DNA of 42,534 nt from Halomonas sp. KAO (lineage in GTDB: Bacteria; Pseudomonadota; Gammaproteobacteria; Pseudomonadales; Halomonadaceae): NCBI RefSeq assembly GCF_015595025.1, contig NZ_JADNRL010000025.1, positions 192,787 through 235,320 on the forward strand, given 5' to 3'. Made by a program: the position numbers and the translations under genes. Below the pieces are notes generated by a model. That model was given only the letters and a program-made list of their open reading frames with translations, was not told the origin of the DNA and searched no databases. Shown here one piece after another: positions 27,338-36,057 of the stretch (position 1 is the first letter of the stretch; every line of letters starts with the position of its first letter).

Positions 27338-29536
27338 TCAGCCGGCGGAGGAGGCCGGTGATCCACCTCCTCCGCCCTTGCCGTGCAGGCGGCGCTGCAT
27401 CAGGACCAGGCCGGCGCCGATGGCCAGGCCGGCGATATCGGTGACTATGCCGCCGTAGATCATGAACAGCGCACCGATCAACATCACCACCCGCTGCCAG
27501 CTCTTCACCGGGCCGAAGAACCAGGCCTGGACCACCGCGGCCAGCAGGATGATGCCCAGGGTGGCGGTAACGCCGACTCGCAGGATCTGCACCCAGGAGC
27601 CCTCCATCAGCATGGCGGGGCTGTAGAAGAACATGAAGGGCACGATAAAGGCGGCCAGGCCGATCTTGAACGAGGCCACCGAGGTGCCCATGGCGTTGTC
27701 GCCGGAGATGCCCGCCGCGGCATAGGAGGCGAGTGCCACCGGAGGCGTGATCGCCGATACCACCGCGAAGTAGAACACGAAGAAGTGCGCGACCAGCGGC
27801 TCGATACCGATGCTGATCAGGCCCGGAGCGACCACCGAGGCAGCCACCGCATAGGCGGCGGTGGTGGGCATGCCCATGCCGAGCAGGATCGAGATGCACA
27901 TGGCGAAGAACAGCGCCAGCAGCTGGCTGACCCCGGCCAGGCCCAGCAGCAGCGAGGAGAAGCGCGCACCGACCCCGGTCAAGGCGATCACCCCGACGAT
28001 CAGGCCGGCGCAGGCGCACACGGCGATGATCTGGATCGACATGGCGCCGGCCAGTTGCAGCGCCTTGAGGATGGCGCGGATGCCCATCCTGTGAGGCGTG
28101 AGCCAGCTCACCACGGCCGCCGAGGCGGTGGCCAGGGTGCCGGCACGGATCACCGAGTAGCCCATGAACAGGGCGGCGATCAGGATGATGATCGGTGCGA
28201 ACAGGTAGATCTGCCTGACCAGCCGTCGGAACTGGGGAATCTCCTCCTTGCGCATGCCGCGCATCCCCTTGCGGGCGGCCTCGAAGTCGACCATGCAGTA
28301 GATCGACAGGAAGTAGAGGATGGCGGGAATCAGGGCCGCCACGGCGATCTCGGTGTAGGGGATGCCGGTGACCTCGGCCATGATGAAGGCCCCGGCCCCC
28401 ATGATCGGCGGCATGATCTGACCGCCGGTCGAGGCGGCGGCCTCGATGGCGCCGGCGCTGCGGGACGGGTAGCCCACCTTCTTCATCAGCGGGATCGTCA
28501 GCGAGCCGGTGGAGACCACGTTGCCGGCCGAGGTGCCGTTGATCATGCCCATCAGACCAGAGGCGAAGATCGACACCTTGGCCGGGCCGCCACGGGCACG
28601 GCCGGCGGCGGCGAAGGCGAAGTTGACGAAGTAGTCCCCCACCTTCGAGGCCTGCAGGAAGGCGGCGAAGATGATGAACAGGATGATATAGGTGGAGGAG
28701 ACGGCGGTGGTCGGCCCCAGGATACCGGCGTCGGTGTAGACCTGGCTGAAGAAGCGGCCCACGGAGAGCCCGGGGTAGCCCAGAAAGCCCGGCAGATAGG
28801 GGCCGGCGAACACATAGAGCAGGAAGAGCACCGAGATGACCACCAGGGCCAGGCCGGCGACCCGCCGGGTCAGCTCGAGGATCAGCAGCGAGCCGGCGAT
28901 GGCGGCATAGGAGATGCCCATGGGGGCAAACGGGGTGCCGGTGGAGGCGCGCAGCGGGCTGTTGAACATCACCAGCAGGTAGCCGGCCACCGCCAGGGCG
29001 CAGACCATCAGTACCAGGTCGGCGGATGACAGGGATTCGCGTACCTGGCGATAGGCCCAGGAGAGCAGGATGCCGGCGACGGTGGCCAGGATCAGCGGAT
29101 AGCCGAAGTGCCAGGCCTCGATCGCCGGGGCGATGCGCATGGCCCCATCGTTCATTGCCTGATACATCATGGCCACGCGCACCAGGGCATACAGGGCCGG
29201 CGCCAGCAGGGCATAGCTCAGCCAGCGCATCCAGGCGGGGGAGCGCTCGCGGTCATGCTCGGCGAAGCGGGTGCCGGCATAGAGGCCATAGCCGAGTATC
29301 AGCGCCCCGGCGATGTGCAGGATGCGAAATGACCAGGTCTCCAGTGGATAGACGTTGAGCGAGATGAGGTGAAACAGCGAATAGGCGATGGCCAGCGCAC
29401 CGAAGAGCAGCCACTGCCAGCCGGTATACAGGCGCCGGTTGGATTCGACGGCGGCCTCGTCGACGCCTTCGGCAGTGACGACCTCGACGACATCGTCGGT
29501 GCCGGTGTCGTCGCGGGATTCGGGATGTTGGGACAT
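27338..29536 (-). CDS. TRAP transporter permease, fused DctQ-DctM (TAXI type)
   Basis: A 732-residue inner-membrane protein joining the small and large TRAP permease subunits. The first 200 residues hold about four membrane segments (DctQ-like). The rest is a DctM-like domain with LMGMINGTSAGNVVSTGSLT and AAASTGGQIMPPIMGAGAF, the ion and substrate core of the family, and GMGMPTTAAYAVAASVVAP in the second half. Fused permeases of this type pair with TAXI binding proteins, such as the one just upstream. Transport of a dicarboxylate or amino acid with Na+ is likely but unspecified. The ATG at 29536 (MSQHPESRDD) has AAGGGTG upstream; a start at 29572 is less likely. Confidence 0.92.
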   Translation of the reverse strand: MSQHPESRDDTGTDDVVEVVTAEGVDEAAVESNRRLYTGWQWLLFGALAIAYSLFHLISLNVYPLETWSFRILHIAGALILGYGLYAGTRFAEHDRERSPAWMRWLSYALLAPALYALVRVAMMYQAMNDGAMRIAPAIEAWHFGYPLILATVAGILLSWAYRQVRESLSSADLVLMVCALAVAGYLLVMFNSPLRASTGTPFAPMGISYAAIAGSLLILELTRRVAGLALVVISVLFLLYVFAGPYLPGFLGYPGLSVGRFFSQVYTDAGILGPTTAVSSTYIILFIIFAAFLQASKVGDYFVNFAFAAAGRARGGPAKVSIFASGLMGMINGTSAGNVVSTGSLTIPLMKKVGYPSRSAGAIEAAASTGGQIMPPIMGAGAFIMAEVTGIPYTEIAVAALIPAILYFLSIYCMVDFEAARKGMRGMRKEEIPQFRRLVRQIYLFAPIIILIAALFMGYSVIRAGTLATASAAVVSWLTPHRMGIRAILKALQLAGAMSIQIIAVCACAGLIVGVIALTGVGARFSSLLLGLAGVSQLLALFFAMCISILLGMGMPTTAAYAVAASVVAPGLISIGIEPLVAHFFVFYFAVVSAITPPVALASYAAAGISGDNAMGTSVASFKIGLAAFIVPFMFFYSPAMLMEGSWVQILRVGVTATLGIILLAAVVQAWFFGPVKSWQRVVMLIGALFMIYGGIVTDIAGLAIGAGLVLMQRRLHGKGGGGGSPASSAG

Positions 29537-29572
29537 GAAAACACCCTTGGGTGTGAAACGGACGGCAGGCAT

Positions 29573-29605
29573 GCCGCCCCGGGTCGCTCGGCGACCCGGG
29601 GCGGC
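29573..29605 (-). promoter_or_regulatory. Strong hairpin between the TAXI protein and the permease
   Basis: A perfect 15-bp GC-rich stem (29573-29587 with 29591-29605) closes a 3-base loop in the gap between two genes of one transporter. No T-run follows on the minus strand, so it is more likely an mRNA stabiliser or partial terminator. It would keep the binding protein in excess over the permease. Confidence 0.6.
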
Positions 29606-29622
29606 GTCAGGGTCTTGCGTGG

Positions 29623-30606
29623 TTACAGCTTCAGGTTATCGGGAATCTCGTAGCCGTTCTCCTCGTACCAGCGCACCGCGCCCGGATGGAAGGGCAGCAC
29701 GGTGTTGTACTGGAAGTTCTCCGGAATGCTGGTGGCCGCACTGCGATGGATATCCATCATCTTGTCGTTGTTCTCCAGGCTCAGCTTGGTGATCTCGTAG
29801 ACGAAGTCTTCGGGCAGGTCGCAGCCGGCGATGGTGAAGTTCCACATGGAGACGGCACGGGCATCCTCTTCCAGGGTCTGGTAGGTGCTGGCCGGAATCA
29901 TGAAGGGCGATACCGGGAACGCCTCGAGTACCTTGGCCTGCTCCTCCTCGGTGAACTCGACGATATTGATATCGGTCTGCACCTCGAGCTGGCTGACCGC
30001 AGGGATCGGGATGCCGGCAGCGAAGGCGATGACATCGATCAGGCCATCCTGCAGCTGGCCGCCCAGGTCGTTCCAGCCGCCGTTGCGACGATCGAACTCG
30101 ACACCCAGCTCCTCGAGAATGGCCGGGAAGTAGGTGTCGGAGGTAGAGGCCGCCGGGCCGAAGCCGATGCTGGCGCCGTCGGGGATGTCGGCGATCGACT
30201 CGATATCGCTGTCGGCCAGGGTGGTGATGGAGAACGGTGTCTCGTACATCGGGAAGAGAGCACAGACATTGTCCAGCGGTACCCCCGGGGCGAGAGGGCT
30301 TTCGCCGGCCAGGGCCTCGGCGGCGGGCCCCATGGTGGTCAGTCCCAGGGCGATATCACCGGTGTGGACCAGGGCGAGGTTCTGGTTGGGACCGCCGGTG
30401 ACCTCACCCCCGCCGGAGAGACCCAGCTCCTCGGCGATCAGGTTGGCCCAGCCGGAGCCGTAGACGAAGTAGGTGCCGCCCTGGCTGGCGGTGCCGACGG
30501 TGAAGTTCTCGGGCCAGTCACTGCGGTCCTGGGCGGCGGCGGAGGCGGCTACCAGAAGAGTGCCGGCGACGGTGCCGGCGAGCAGACGGGGGGAGAGAAG
30601 ACGCAT
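29623..30606 (-). CDS. TAXI-family TRAP transporter solute-binding protein
   Basis: A 327-residue periplasmic binding protein. An N-terminal signal peptide is clear (MRLLSPRLLAGTVAGTLLVA, then ASAAAQD, with cleavage near residue 25). The mature part begins with NFTVGTASQGGTYFVYGSGW, the standard TAXI opening. GLTTMGPAAEAL and IGFGPAASTSDTYFPAILEE follow. It should hand a small organic acid or amino acid such as glutamate or 2-oxoglutarate to the fused permease downstream; the ligand is not readable. It is transcribed ahead of the permease, with a strong hairpin in the 86-base gap. Confidence 0.93.
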   Translation of the reverse strand: MRLLSPRLLAGTVAGTLLVAASAAAQDRSDWPENFTVGTASQGGTYFVYGSGWANLIAEELGLSGGGEVTGGPNQNLALVHTGDIALGLTTMGPAAEALAGESPLAPGVPLDNVCALFPMYETPFSITTLADSDIESIADIPDGASIGFGPAASTSDTYFPAILEELGVEFDRRNGGWNDLGGQLQDGLIDVIAFAAGIPIPAVSQLEVQTDINIVEFTEEEQAKVLEAFPVSPFMIPASTYQTLEEDARAVSMWNFTIAGCDLPEDFVYEITKLSLENNDKMMDIHRSAATSIPENFQYNTVLPFHPGAVRWYEENGYEIPDNLKL

Positions 30607-30729
30607 GGCGTAGCTCCTTCATGGGGTGGGTGATGACTCGGACGCGGATGCCCGAGAGATACCGTGTCATTCTGGCAGTTCGGGGCAGGAGTGTAGCGGT
30701 CATCAACGCCGCTCCATTCAACGTATACC

Positions 30730-30792
30730 ATTCGACCCATGCCGGGGCATGGGTCGAATCGCGTGAAGAGAGAAGCATTGATTTGAATCAAT
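30730..30792. promoter_or_regulatory. Two inverted repeats upstream of the TAXI operon
   Basis: A 14-bp perfect inverted repeat (ATTCGACCCATGCC, 30730-30743, and its complement at 30746-30759) and a 7-bp one (ATTGATT/AATCAAT, 30777-30792) lie between the yheV end and the TAXI gene start. The first may end yheV transcription without a T-run. Either may be an operator for the transporter. No gene is seen in this 252-base gap. Confidence 0.5.
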
Positions 30793-30858
30793 CGCAATCG
30801 GCTGATGGATCCCCGGTCGTGCTGTCCGGGCCGACCAGCGGAGCGGGGAGCCGCATCG

Positions 30859-31101
30859 TTAGCCCTTGGGGTCGATGATCTTGACCGTCTGGAAGTCCTC
30901 GGTGGGCTCTTCTCGGTGCGTGCGATCGATACGGGTGGCCAGCTCAGGGGCGGCCTGCTCCTCGATGGGCAGCTGCTCGAAGAAGTCGCAGCTGACACAC
31001 TCGCGGTAGCGGATGCCGTTCTGTTCCCAGCTGCGAATTCGGTCCATCTCGGCACAGCGTGGGCAGATGGCGCCGGCGATAAAGCGTTTCTGGATGGCCA
31101 T
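30859..31101 (-). CDS. yheV: YheV family zinc-ribbon protein
   Basis: An 80-residue protein with two CxxC pairs, ICPRCAEMD (Cys13, Cys16) and ECVSCDFFEQ about 20 residues later, which would bind one zinc. The C-terminal tail is acidic. YheV homologues follow prlC in many gammaproteobacteria, including E. coli, and their role is unknown. AGGAG lies upstream of the ATG. It sits 51 bases after prlC on the same strand, with a CCTCGGCC/GGCCGAGG hairpin in that gap (31117-31136), so it may have reduced or separate expression. Confidence 0.9.
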   Translation of the reverse strand: MAIQKRFIAGAICPRCAEMDRIRSWEQNGIRYRECVSCDFFEQLPIEEQAAPELATRIDRTHREEPTEDFQTVKIIDPKG

Positions 31102-31116
31102 GAAGACTCCTGTAGG

Positions 31117-31136
31117 CCTCGGCCCGTGGGCCGAGG
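31117..31136 (-). repeat. Hairpin between prlC and yheV
   Basis: CCTCGGCC (31117-31124) pairs with GGCCGAGG (31129-31136) around a 4-base loop. The following bases on the minus strand are not T-rich, so a partial terminator or mRNA processing site is more likely than full termination. Confidence 0.5.
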
Positions 31137-31152
31137 CGGGGGTGACGTTGGG

Positions 31153-33201
31153 TCAACCGGCAGTGATGCCGCTATGACGCAGTAGCGGTTCGACACTGGG
31201 CGCGCGGCCGCGGAAGGCCTGGAAAAGCTCGGCGGCGTCGCGGGCGCCGCCCTGTTCGAGGATCTCGCTGCGGAAACGGCCCCCGGTCTCGGGGTCGAAG
31301 ATGCCCGCCTCCTCGAAGGCGCTCCAGGCGTCGGCGGAGAGGACCTCGGCCCACTTGTAGCTGTAGTAGCCCGCCGCGTAGCCCCCGGCAAAGATATGAC
31401 CGAAGCCGTTCTGGAAGCGGTTGAAGGAGGCCCTGGGCACCACCGAGACGGCATCACGTACCGCATCGAGCAGCGCCTGGAGCTCGCTGGCGGAGGGCGC
31501 CTCGAGCTCGTGGTGCAGGCGCAGGTCGAACAGCGAGAACTCCAGCTGGCGCACCATGCCCATGGCCGACTGGAAGTTTCTGGCCGCCTGCAGCTTCTCG
31601 AGCAGCTCGCCGGGCAACGGCTCCCCGCTGTCGACGTGACCGGCGATCAGATCGAGCCCCTCACGCTCCCAGCAGTAGTTCTCCATGAACTGGCTGGGCA
31701 GCTCCACCGCATCCCAGGCCACGCCGTTGATGCCCGAGATATCGGCGATGGTCTGGCGGGTCAGCATATGGTGCAGACCGTGACCGAATTCGTGGAACAG
31801 GGTGACCACCTCGTCGTGGGTCAGCAGCGCCGGTCGACTGCCCACCGGACGGGTGAAGTTGCAGGTCAGATAGGCCACCGGCAGCTGCAGGGCATCCCCC
31901 TCGTGGCGGCGCACCCGGCACTCGTCCATCCAGGCACCGCCGCGCTTGCCCTCGCGGGCATAGAGGTCCAGATAGAAGCCGGCGATCGCCTCGCCGTTCT
32001 CGAGGATGCGAAAGAAGCGCACGTCAGGGTGGTAGCGCGGCGCCTGCTCGTCCTCGCGGAAGGTGATGCCGAACAGGCGCTCGACGACCTGGAACAGCCC
32101 ATCGACCACACGGGGGGCGGGAAAGTAGGGCCGCAGCTGCTCCTCGTTGATGGCGTGGCGCGCCTCGCGGAGCTTCTCGCTGACGTAGCCGATATCCCAG
32201 GGCTCGAGATGGTTCATGCCCAGTTGCTGAGCGGCGAAGGCCTCGAGCTCTGCGAACTCCTGGCGGGCCTGGGGGACCGCACGGGTGGCCAGGTCCTCGA
32301 GGAAGCGCTGCACCTCGGCCGGAGACTCGGCCATCTTGGTCTCCAGCGAGTAGTCGGCGTAGGTGGCAAAGCCCAGCAGCCGGGCCAGCTCGTGGCGCAG
32401 AGCGAGTATCTCCTCCATCAGCGGGGCGTTGTCGTACTGGTCGGCGTGAGGGCCTTGGTCCGAGGCGCGGGTGACGAAGGCGGTGTAGACCTCGCGGCGC
32501 AGTTCGCGATCATCGGCGTAGGTGACCACCGGGAAGAAGCTGGGGAAGTCCAGGGTGATGCGGTAGCCGGTTTCCCCCTTGGCCTCGGCGTTGGCGCGCA
32601 GGGTGGCCAGGGCGCTCTCCGGCAGGCCGGCCAGGCGGGATTCGTCGGCGAGCTCCAGGTGCCAGGCCTGGGTGGCATCGAGCAGCTGGTTGGAGAAGGT
32701 GTTGGAGAGCTCGGAGAGTCGCGCCTTGATCTCGCCATAGCGGCGCTTCTTCTCGGCAGGCAGATCGACGCCGGCGAGACGGAAGTCGCGCAGGGTGTTG
32801 TCGACGGTACGCCGCTGGGCCGCGTCGAGAGCTTCCCAGGCCGCCCCCTCCTTGAGGGCCTGCCAGACACGGAACAGCCCCTCGTGCTGGCCGAGCCAGG
32901 TGCTGTAGTCGGAGAGCTTGCCCAGGCAGGCCTGATAGGCCTCGCGCAGCTCGGGGTTGTTCATGGTGCCATTGAGGTGGGAGACCGGTGACCAGGCACG
33001 CGACAGACGGTCATTCAGCGACTCCAGGGGAGCGGCGAGGCTCTGCCAGCTGGGTGGCTCCCGCTCGGCCCGCTCGACCAGTGCCTCGATGGCTTGACGG
33101 TTCTCGGCGAGCAGCTCATCGATGGCTGGCACCACGTGCTCGGGGCGAATGGCCTCGAAGGGAGGGAGCTCATGGGTCTCGAGCAGGGGGTTGCGGGACA
33201 T
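31153..33201 (-). CDS. prlC: Oligopeptidase A (M3 metallopeptidase)
   Basis: The 682-residue cytoplasmic zinc peptidase degrades short peptides, including cleaved signal peptides. The zinc motif HEFGHGLHH starts at residue 470, and the third ligand region ELPSQFMENYCWE follows. The N-terminus (MSRNPLLETHELPPFEAIRPEHV) and the C-terminal SYKWAEVLSADAW block are those of PrlC/OpdA. Length is normal for the family. It is divergent from the sodium symporter gene with 159 bases between starts, and followed by yheV as in E. coli. Confidence 0.97.
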   Translation of the reverse strand: MSRNPLLETHELPPFEAIRPEHVVPAIDELLAENRQAIEALVERAEREPPSWQSLAAPLESLNDRLSRAWSPVSHLNGTMNNPELREAYQACLGKLSDYSTWLGQHEGLFRVWQALKEGAAWEALDAAQRRTVDNTLRDFRLAGVDLPAEKKRRYGEIKARLSELSNTFSNQLLDATQAWHLELADESRLAGLPESALATLRANAEAKGETGYRITLDFPSFFPVVTYADDRELRREVYTAFVTRASDQGPHADQYDNAPLMEEILALRHELARLLGFATYADYSLETKMAESPAEVQRFLEDLATRAVPQARQEFAELEAFAAQQLGMNHLEPWDIGYVSEKLREARHAINEEQLRPYFPAPRVVDGLFQVVERLFGITFREDEQAPRYHPDVRFFRILENGEAIAGFYLDLYAREGKRGGAWMDECRVRRHEGDALQLPVAYLTCNFTRPVGSRPALLTHDEVVTLFHEFGHGLHHMLTRQTIADISGINGVAWDAVELPSQFMENYCWEREGLDLIAGHVDSGEPLPGELLEKLQAARNFQSAMGMVRQLEFSLFDLRLHHELEAPSASELQALLDAVRDAVSVVPRASFNRFQNGFGHIFAGGYAAGYYSYKWAEVLSADAWSAFEEAGIFDPETGGRFRSEILEQGGARDAAELFQAFRGRAPSVEPLLRHSGITAG

Positions 33202-33360
33202 GCATACCTCGGGAAGAAAGTGGGATCCTTCCCTAAGATGCGGGCGGAGGCGTCGGGTTTCAATGTGCGTCGCCAGGGTTTGCCGCCGTGAGTCGGGCTG
33301 CTAGGCTTGCTGGCTTTCAAGCGTGCGGGCGGCGCACGCCGTGTTTCGGGAGATGCAAAG

Positions 33361-34701
33361 ATGAGCGAGACGCTGGAGCGCTGGAGCACGCGGCGCGCCT
33401 TTATCCTGGCGGTTACCGGGGCGGCGGTGGGGCTGGGCAATATCTGGCGCTTCCCCTATATCACCGGCGAGAACGGCGGGGCGGTGTTCTTGGTGCTCTA
33501 TGTGGCCTTCGTGCTGCTGCTGGGGCTGCCGGTGATGATGGCCGAGATCATGGTGGGCCGAGCCGGGCGGCGCAGCCCGGTGGCGTCGCTGGGGCATCTG
33601 GCCGCGGCGGCCGGAGCCAGCCGCCATTGGCGGCTGCTGGGGCTGTTCGGCGCCTTGACGGTGTTCTGCATCCTCTCCTTCTATTCGGTGGTGTCCGGGT
33701 GGTCCATCGAGTTTCTGGTGGCTTCCATCAATGGCGAGTTTCGGGGCGCCGCGCCCGCCGAGGTCGGTGCCGGTTTCGAGGCCTTCCTGGCCGACCCCGG
33801 GCGCATGATCTTCAATCACACCCTGTTTTTGCTGATGACCATACTGGTGGTGGCTGCCGGCGTGGCCAAGGGACTCGAACGCCTCAACAACGTGCTGATG
33901 CCGCTACTCTATCTGCTGTTGTTGATGCTGGCGGGGTATGCCACCACCACCAGCGGCTTCGGTACCGCGCTGGCGTGGCTGTTTCGACCCGACTTCTCGG
34001 CGGTGACCCCGCTGGTGGTGATGCACGCCATGGGGCACGCCTTCTTCACCCTGGCCGTGGGTGCCTGTGCGTTGATGGCCTATGGGGCCTACATGCCGGA
34101 CCACCAGAGCCTGCCGCGTGCCGTCGGGGCGGTGGCGGTCCTCGATGTTACCGTGGCCTTGCTGGCCGGTATCGCGATCTTCTCGGTGGTGTTCTCCCAG
34201 GGCATGGACCCCGGTGAGGGACCCGGCCTGATGTTCGTCACCCTGCCCATCGCCTTCGCCGAGCTGCCCTGGGGCGCGCTATGGTTGAGCTTCTTCTTTT
34301 TGCTGCTGCTGCTGGCCACCTGGACGTCGTCGATCAATCTGGCCGAGCCCATGGTCGTCACCCTGCAGGGACTGGGGCTGCAGCGTGGGGTCTCCGCGGC
34401 TCTGGTAGGCCTGGCCGTGTGGCTGCTGGGGCTGCTGACGGTGTTCTCTTTCTCGAGCCTGGCCGAGTGGCGACCGCTGTTCGGCATGAACGGCTTCGAA
34501 CTGGTCAGCACCATCCCCCCGGAGATCTTCCTCCCGCTGGGCGGGATGCTGATTGCCATCTTTGCCGCCTGGGTGCTGCCGGAGTCCACGGCGCGTCGTG
34601 CCCTGGGGGTGAGCGATAGCGGCTTTGCGCTGTGGCGGATGGTGACCCGCTGGATTGCCATTCCGTTGACGCTGGTAGTATTGGTGGCCGGGCTGGTCTG
34701 A
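33361..34701 (+). CDS. Neurotransmitter:sodium symporter (NSS/SNF) family transporter
   Basis: A 446-residue inner-membrane protein with about 11-12 helices of the LeuT fold. The first helix carries the sodium and substrate site, AAVGLGNIWRFPYITGENGG, which is nearly invariant in the family. Helix 6 is near FFTLAVGACALMAYGAYM. Bacterial members take up amino acids or related compounds with Na+, fitting a salt-tolerant organism. The substrate is unknown. The start at 33361 (MSETLERWSTRRAF) is chosen for the family N-terminus and GGGAG upstream; the frame is open to 33307. The gamma carbonic anhydrase-like gene follows after 28 bases. Confidence 0.92.
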   Translation: MSETLERWSTRRAFILAVTGAAVGLGNIWRFPYITGENGGAVFLVLYVAFVLLLGLPVMMAEIMVGRAGRRSPVASLGHLAAAAGASRHWRLLGLFGALTVFCILSFYSVVSGWSIEFLVASINGEFRGAAPAEVGAGFEAFLADPGRMIFNHTLFLLMTILVVAAGVAKGLERLNNVLMPLLYLLLLMLAGYATTTSGFGTALAWLFRPDFSAVTPLVVMHAMGHAFFTLAVGACALMAYGAYMPDHQSLPRAVGAVAVLDVTVALLAGIAIFSVVFSQGMDPGEGPGLMFVTLPIAFAELPWGALWLSFFFLLLLLATWTSSINLAEPMVVTLQGLGLQRGVSAALVGLAVWLLGLLTVFSFSSLAEWRPLFGMNGFELVSTIPPEIFLPLGGMLIAIFAAWVLPESTARRALGVSDSGFALWRMVTRWIAIPLTLVVLVAGLV

Positions 34702-34729
34702 GCCCCGCCCGATCGAAGATGAGGAGATC

Positions 34730-35284
34730 ATGATGAGCGACTCGAAGGCCATACGGCCCTGGAAAGGCAAGCGCCCGAGCCTTGGTGAGCGGGTCTATAT
34801 CGACTCGGCAAGCCTGGTGCTCGGCGATGTGACGCTGGGTGACGACTGCTCGGTATGGCCCATGGCGGTGATCCGTGGCGACATGCATCGTATCCGTATC
34901 GGCGCCCGCACCAGCGTGCAGGATGGCTGCGTGCTGCATATCACCCACGCCAGCGACTTCAATCCCGGCGGCTTTCCGCTGACCATCGGCGATGATGTGA
35001 CCATCGGGCACAAGGCGATACTCCATGGGGCCACCCTGGGCAGTCGTATCCTGGTGGGCATGGGGGCCATCGTCATGGATGGGGCCGAGGTGGAGGATGA
35101 GGTCATCATCGCCGCCGGTGCCGTGGTGACGCCTGGCAAGCGGCTCGAGAGCGGCCATGTCTATGCCGGCAATCCGGCCAAGGCGCTGCGTCCCCTGAAG
35201 GAGAAGGAGCGAGAGTTCTTTCCCTACACCGCCGGCAACTATGTAAGACTCAAGGACGAGTATCTGGCCTCGAGCGACGATTAA
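34730..35284 (+). CDS. Gamma carbonic anhydrase-like hexapeptide protein (YrdA/CaiE type)
   Basis: A 184-residue left-handed beta-helix protein, expected to form trimers. Hexapeptide turns run through the middle (DDCSVWPMAVIRGDMHRIRI and later). Metal-ligand histidines lie in DGCVLHITHAS and TIGHKAILHGATLG, the same spacing as in YrdA. Carbonic anhydrase activity is possible but unproven for most of these proteins. The C-terminal YVRLKDEYL is typical. GAGGAG precedes tandem ATG codons at 34730 and 34733; either could be the start. It probably shares a transcript with the symporter gene upstream. Confidence 0.92.
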   Translation: MMSDSKAIRPWKGKRPSLGERVYIDSASLVLGDVTLGDDCSVWPMAVIRGDMHRIRIGARTSVQDGCVLHITHASDFNPGGFPLTIGDDVTIGHKAILHGATLGSRILVGMGAIVMDGAEVEDEVIIAAGAVVTPGKRLESGHVYAGNPAKALRPLKEKEREFFPYTAGNYVRLKDEYLASSDD

Positions 35285-35363
35285 TTTACTAACCCATTGT
35301 TTCTGCATGCCCGGGCGAGCGATAATCTGGTAATTTATCCAGCTCTTTGAGGGCCGCTCCGGC

Positions 35364-36035
35364 ATGGCCAATTTCCGCACCCACCTTGGCGTGGCCGCCG
35401 CCGGCGGAGCCGTGGTTGCCCACGGTGGCTGGCAGGCGGGGCTGTGGGATGTCTGGCAGGCACTGCCCGTGCTGGCGCTGGTGACCCTCGGCGGCATCCT
35501 GCCCGATATCGACGCCGACAGCTCACGAGCGATCCGGCTGGTATTCAACCTGCTGGCCGTGCCGGCGGTGGTGGCCGGGGCCCTGGTGCTACAAGGGCGG
35601 CTCTCCACGGGGGGGCTGCTGCTGGCCTGTGGCGCCCTCTACCTGGGGGTACGTCACCTCGCCGGCGCCCTGTTCGCTCGCCTCACCGTACATCGCGGCA
35701 TCTGGCACTCGCTGCTGGCGGCGGCCTTCTGTGGCCTGTCGACCACGGCGCTCAGCTACCGCCTGTTGGCACAACCCGGTGCCATGGCCTGGGGCCATGG
35801 CGTGGCGCTTGCGCTGGGTTTCGTGCTCCACCTGCTGCTCGATGAGCTCTACAGCGTCGATCTCACCGGGGGGCGTATCAAGCGCTCCTTCGGTACCGCG
35901 CTCAAGCCACTGGACTGGCGCTCACCCGGCAACTCCCTGGTGATGCTCGCCGCCGGGGCCAACCTGTTGCCCTGGTTGCCGCCCTGGCCGGTGTTGCGAG
36001 AGCTGCTCGTTCAGGGCGTCTCGTTCTGGCGCTGA
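35364..36035 (+). CDS. YdjM-like membrane-bound metal-dependent hydrolase (DUF457)
   Basis: A 223-residue protein with several membrane segments. The family residues are visible as TLGGILPDIDADSSRAIR, HRGIWHSLLAAAF and FVLHLLLDELYSVDLTGG. These conserved His and Asp positions suggest a metal site near the membrane surface. E. coli YdjM is LexA-controlled and its biochemical role is not established; I see no LexA box here. A weak promoter-like region lies in the 79 bases upstream. It ends 22 bases from the convergent GntR-type regulator. Confidence 0.85.
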   Translation: MANFRTHLGVAAAGGAVVAHGGWQAGLWDVWQALPVLALVTLGGILPDIDADSSRAIRLVFNLLAVPAVVAGALVLQGRLSTGGLLLACGALYLGVRHLAGALFARLTVHRGIWHSLLAAAFCGLSTTALSYRLLAQPGAMAWGHGVALALGFVLHLLLDELYSVDLTGGRIKRSFGTALKPLDWRSPGNSLVMLAAGANLLPWLPPWPVLRELLVQGVSFWR

Positions 36036-36057
36036 GGGGCGGCGACCGGGCCCGCTT

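Noticed and set aside
30621..30878. An 85-codon open frame on the plus strand between the TAXI gene and yheV
   Set aside because: It has no ribosome site or family likeness and runs through the inverted repeats and the 3' end of yheV.
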